Assembly (NCBI GenBank): GCA_030039915.1
Contig: JASHUP010000133.1
Span: 1-7,371 of the forward strand
Source: Thermoplasmata archaeon
Lineage (GTDB): Archaea; Thermoplasmatota; Thermoplasmata; UBA184
Length of the DNA stretch: 7,371 bases
Reading direction: 5' to 3'
The notes below the pieces were generated by a model. The model saw only the letters and a program-made list of their open reading frames with translations, did not search any database and was not told the DNA's origin. The translations under genes and the position numbers were made by a program. Of the stretch, positions 5,025-7,371 are shown piece by piece. Numbering within the stretch: position 1 is the stretch's first letter; each line of letters starts with the position of its first letter.

Positions 5025-6029
5025 ATGAAGCTCGTGCACTTCACGCTCCAGGACCAGTTCCACTTCGGCATGATCACGGACTCGAACGAGTTCATCGACC
5101 TCGATACCGCGTGCCGGGATTACTACGGGGTCAATCCGGTCAAGGGCGCGGACCCGAGCCGGTTCCGCGACATGCAGGCGTTCTTCGGCGGCGGCGCCGA
5201 TTCGGTGGCCCTCACGAAGAAGATCATCCAGTACGTCGACCGACGCCGTCAGGCCGGTTGGACCCCGCGCGCCGCGACCGGGGCCCGATTCCTCTTCAAG
5301 CCCGAGGAAGGGGTCAAACTGCTCGCCCCGGTCGTCCGGGGGAGCAAGGTCTACTGCCTCGCATCCAACTCGCGAAGCCACGTCACGGAGCAGAAGAAGC
5401 CGCTTCCGACGCACCCGTACGTGTTCTCCCGCTACTTCAACAGCCTCGTCGGTCCGAGCGAGAGCCTGGTGCTCAATCCGGCCGGGGCGTTCCCCGACGT
5501 CGAGCTCGAGCTGGCCGCGGTGATCGGCCAGCGCGGCAAGCACATCCCCGCCGCCAAGGCGATGGAGTTCGTCGCGGGCTACACCATCGCCCTCGACATG
5601 GGCTACCGGGACCTGCAGTACCCGGCCGATGGGCCGGTCGACTGGGTCATGGGAAAAGGCTTCGATGCCACCATGGCCGTGGGACCGTGGGTGGTACCGA
5701 AGGAGGAGGTCGGCGACCCGTACCCGCTCGCGATGGAACTCAAGGTGGGCGGGACCGTCCGACAGCGCGGGGACACGTCGGACTACATCTTCCGGATTCC
5801 CGAGATCCTGGCCCACCTGTCCCAGGGGATCACGTTCGAGCCGGGCGACATCCTCTCACTCGGTAGCCTCGGGGGCGTCCCGGGATTCGAGTTCGGCAAC
5901 GAGTCGCGCAAGCTGAAGGCGGGCGATCAGGTCGAGGGGTCGATCGAGAAGATCGGGCGGATCGTCATCCCGGTGAAGGCCGAAGCGCCGCCTCCCCCCG
6001 CAGCACCAGAAAAAGCGCGACCGGCGTAG
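5025..6029 (+). CDS. Fumarylacetoacetate hydrolase (FAH) family protein
   Basis: This 334-residue protein has an N-terminal domain (about 1-100) followed by the FAH catalytic fold. The divalent-metal acids are in the DVELELAAVIG segment (Asp158, Glu160, Glu162), with Asp191 in the GYTIALDMGYRD stretch (185-196). Lys211 lies in GKGFD, and SNSRSHVTE (114-122) holds the His119/Glu122 pair that corresponds to the usual HxxE. The usual GTPxGVG loop is changed to GSLGGVPG (280-287). Family members cleave or decarboxylate acylpyruvates, fumarylacetoacetate, fumarylpyruvate or oxaloacetate, and hydrate 2-oxo-pentenoates; the substrate here cannot be read from sequence. ATG 5025 is chosen because GAGG lies seven bases upstream and the N terminus fits the family; the open frame continuing upstream is Arg/Pro-rich shadow. 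The last 21 residues, mostly a Pro/Ala tail, are encoded opposite the 3' end of priS. Spacing suggests its own promoter. Confidence 0.93.
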   Translation: MKLVHFTLQDQFHFGMITDSNEFIDLDTACRDYYGVNPVKGADPSRFRDMQAFFGGGADSVALTKKIIQYVDRRRQAGWTPRAATGARFLFKPEEGVKLLAPVVRGSKVYCLASNSRSHVTEQKKPLPTHPYVFSRYFNSLVGPSESLVLNPAGAFPDVELELAAVIGQRGKHIPAAKAMEFVAGYTIALDMGYRDLQYPADGPVDWVMGKGFDATMAVGPWVVPKEEVGDPYPLAMELKVGGTVRQRGDTSDYIFRIPEILAHLSQGITFEPGDILSLGSLGGVPGFEFGNESRKLKAGDQVEGSIEKIGRIVIPVKAEAPPPPAAPEKARPA

Positions 6030-7230
6030 GGAGCTCGTCGGTGCCGCCGGGCACGGCGTGGACCTCGCCGCCCGGGAACGGATAGCGGGCCTCCTCGAGG
6101 TAGGTGAGCGGCGTCCGGCGGTCGTCCGCTCCGGCGACCGGGGCAACGCGGAACGGGTCGAACTCCGCGAGGTCGTCGCGCCCGAGCGGCACTACGCGGA
6201 ACCCGGTGCCGCCGTGCAGTGAGTCCGGCAGGCGGATCAGCCGATGGATATCGGTGGTGACCGGCGCATCCGTCTCCCCCTGGACTTCGACGGCGGCGCG
6301 CGGCACGACCGCTTCGAGGAAATCGGCCCCGAGGTCCCTGCGGAAGACGTCGAGAGAGAGGTGGCTCCGGATCTTGGCCGCCCCGCCTTGGTCGATGAGC
6401 AGTTTCGCGTAATGCCGAGCCTTCGCGGCGGAGAGCCCGTACGCCTTCATCTCGGCCATGGCGAGCGCGGAACCCTGCTCCTCCCAGCGCCGAAGGACCT
6501 CGAGCAACGCCCGCGTGGTCCGCCCCCTCCATCCCGGGGCGTCGGGCGGAGCGAGCGCGCGGGTCCGAGGCGCCCGCCCCCCGGTCGGGGCCGCATCACC
6601 GTCATCGTCCGCGACCGCGGCGGTCCGGCCCGACCGCACGTCCGTTCGACGCCCCTCGACGACCCTCATCGGCTCGAAGCCGGTCCCGAGAATGTAATCG
6701 ACGAGCTCGCGGCGCTCGGGGCTGGACAGCGGCAGGAACCGATCGTCCCGGATGTGGACGTGGTACCCTCGTCCGCCGGAAAAGACGAACGAGGTGAACG
6801 CCGGGTCGACGCCGAAGTCCCCGAACAGGAAGTCGTCCACGAGGTCGATGAGGCGGGTCTTCACGAGCGCGAGCTGGCCCGCGTAATCGAGCGTCTCCGC
6901 TCCCCGAAGGTGGTCCGAATCGAGGTCGAAGATCAGGTCGGCCCCGAGCCATCCCTTCTCCGACATCGTTGGCGCGGCCGGGTTCCGGTAGTAGGCCGAA
7001 GAGTAGTAGACGTGGCGCGGCGACTCGCGTCGAAGAAATCCCGCGAACTCCTCGGGGGTCCGCAAGGTCGCGTGCCGACGCATCATCGTCTCGACCGAGA
7101 ACGGGAACGCCGCGAATTCGCGGCGGGCGAGCCGATGCGGAGCGGCGACCCGCGCGCTCCGGTAGTACTCCGCGAACTGCCGGCGCGCCCAGTCGAGGGT
7201 CGCTCCCTCGAGCGTGACGTTCTTTCCCAC
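5965..7230 (-). CDS. priS: DNA primase small (catalytic) subunit PriS
   Basis: PriS, with PriL, makes the RNA/DNA primers for archaeal replication. The 421-residue product shows the catalytic set: DLIFDLDSDH (98-107) with Asp102 and Asp104, SGGRGYHVHI (151-160), and DIHRLIRLPDSLHGGTGF (327-344) with a third Asp327. YYSSAYYRNP (75-84) and EKGWLGAD before the active site, and the closing FLVLRGEA, are also family-like. There is not one cysteine in the protein, so the Cys-based zinc knuckle found in several primase small subunits is absent. Residues about 195-233 are a disordered-looking Asp/Gly/Pro/Arg-rich insert. The start is GTG at 7230, four bases after the stop of the preceding gene on the same strand, implying an operon. 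Its 3' end overlaps the convergent FAH gene by 65 bases. Function is secure; no partner PriL is in the window. Confidence 0.96.
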   Translation of the reverse strand: MGKNVTLEGATLDWARRQFAEYYRSARVAAPHRLARREFAAFPFSVETMMRRHATLRTPEEFAGFLRRESPRHVYYSSAYYRNPAAPTMSEKGWLGADLIFDLDSDHLRGAETLDYAGQLALVKTRLIDLVDDFLFGDFGVDPAFTSFVFSGGRGYHVHIRDDRFLPLSSPERRELVDYILGTGFEPMRVVEGRRTDVRSGRTAAVADDDGDAAPTGGRAPRTRALAPPDAPGWRGRTTRALLEVLRRWEEQGSALAMAEMKAYGLSAAKARHYAKLLIDQGGAAKIRSHLSLDVFRRDLGADFLEAVVPRAAVEVQGETDAPVTTDIHRLIRLPDSLHGGTGFRVVPLGRDDLAEFDPFRVAPVAGADDRRTPLTYLEEARYPFPGGEVHAVPGGTDELPTPVALFLVLRGEAALRPSPG

Positions 7231-7234
7231 GGAG

Positions 7235-7371
7235 CTAGTCCCCCGCGCCCTCGACCTCGTCGAGGGAGGTCGCCTCCTTGAGCGCGTCGTCCTGCTTCAA
7301 CCGGGCGAGGAGATGGAAGACCGTCGAGTGTTCGCTCCCTTTCATCAGCAGTTCGACCGCGCGGGTCGCGC
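7235..7371 (-). CDS. 3' end of an unrecognised gene upstream of priS (partial)
   Basis: The frame enters from the right edge and ends in TAG (minus strand of 7235-7237). The last 44 residues include a helical segment RAVELLMKGSEHSTVFHLLA and then RLKQDDALKEATSLDEV, ending EGAGD. The pattern looks like a helix-rich C terminus with an acidic tail. Only four bases separate its stop from the priS GTG, so the two are almost certainly co-transcribed. GINS or other replication genes often sit next to archaeal primase genes, but these residues do not let me identify one. The gene is cut by the window edge and its start is not visible. Coding status is inferred from spacing and composition. Confidence 0.6.
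   Translation of the reverse strand, partial: ATRAVELLMKGSEHSTVFHLLARLKQDDALKEATSLDEVEGAGD

Noticed and set aside
6244..7281. A 345-codon + strand frame opposite priS
   Set aside because: Composition is Arg/Glu/Pro-rich without motifs, while priS on the other strand has all its catalytic motifs.
1..7371. CRISPR array, transposon, toxin-antitoxin or defence island
   Set aside because: No regularly spaced direct repeats, terminal inverted repeats with a transposase, integrase or known defence-domain gene was seen. The recognised genes are core replication and metabolism.

Overview
The window reads as part of an archaeal chromosome with very GC-rich DNA. Most long open frames in it are GC-driven shadows of the real genes. 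The archaeal assignment rests on the mix of genes: a FEN-1 flap endonuclease with a C-terminal PCNA-binding tail, the catalytic small subunit of the archaeal/eukaryotic primase (PriS), a PAC2-family proteasome partner and an archaeal-type riboflavin-pathway reductase. The style of PriS, together with histidine/folate catabolism, suggests a GC-rich heterotrophic euryarchaeote, possibly in or near Thermoplasmatota. That placement is an inference and was not tested by phylogeny.

Layout from left to right. Positions 1-94 hold a possible gene end (stop at 12-14), a strong GC hairpin and a promoter-like island. A 55-residue two-helix membrane protein follows on the + strand (95-262). It converges on a PAC2-family protein on the - strand (308-1114) that ends in Met-Tyr-Gly, a candidate proteasome-docking HbYX tail. 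A 98-base divergent spacer separates this gene from a + strand cluster: fen (1213-2250), then bifunctional ftcD (2247-3722, ATGA overlap), then an arfC-like reductase (3733-4467, 10-base gap), then a four-helix membrane protein (4519-4917). After a 107-base spacer with a palindrome and a promoter-like island comes a fumarylacetoacetate-hydrolase-family enzyme (5025-6029). Its 3' end overlaps, tail to tail by 65 bases, the - strand gene priS (5965-7230). Upstream of priS, four bases away on the same strand, is the end of an unrecognised gene cut by the window edge.

FEN-1 and PriS both act in lagging-strand synthesis: PriS makes primers and FEN-1 removes flaps during Okazaki-fragment maturation. 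The genes physically linked to fen are metabolic. FtcD moves the formimino carbon of histidine breakdown onto tetrahydrofolate, and ArfC reduces a GTP-derived pyrimidine on the way to riboflavin and deazaflavin. No CRISPR array, insertion sequence, integrase, tRNA, rRNA or defence cassette was seen. This looks like core chromosome. The points most worth a second look are the PAC2 protein with its HbYX-like tail, the incomplete PCNA-binding tail of FEN-1, the cysteine-free PriS, the priS/FAH coding overlap and the small membrane ORF at the left end.
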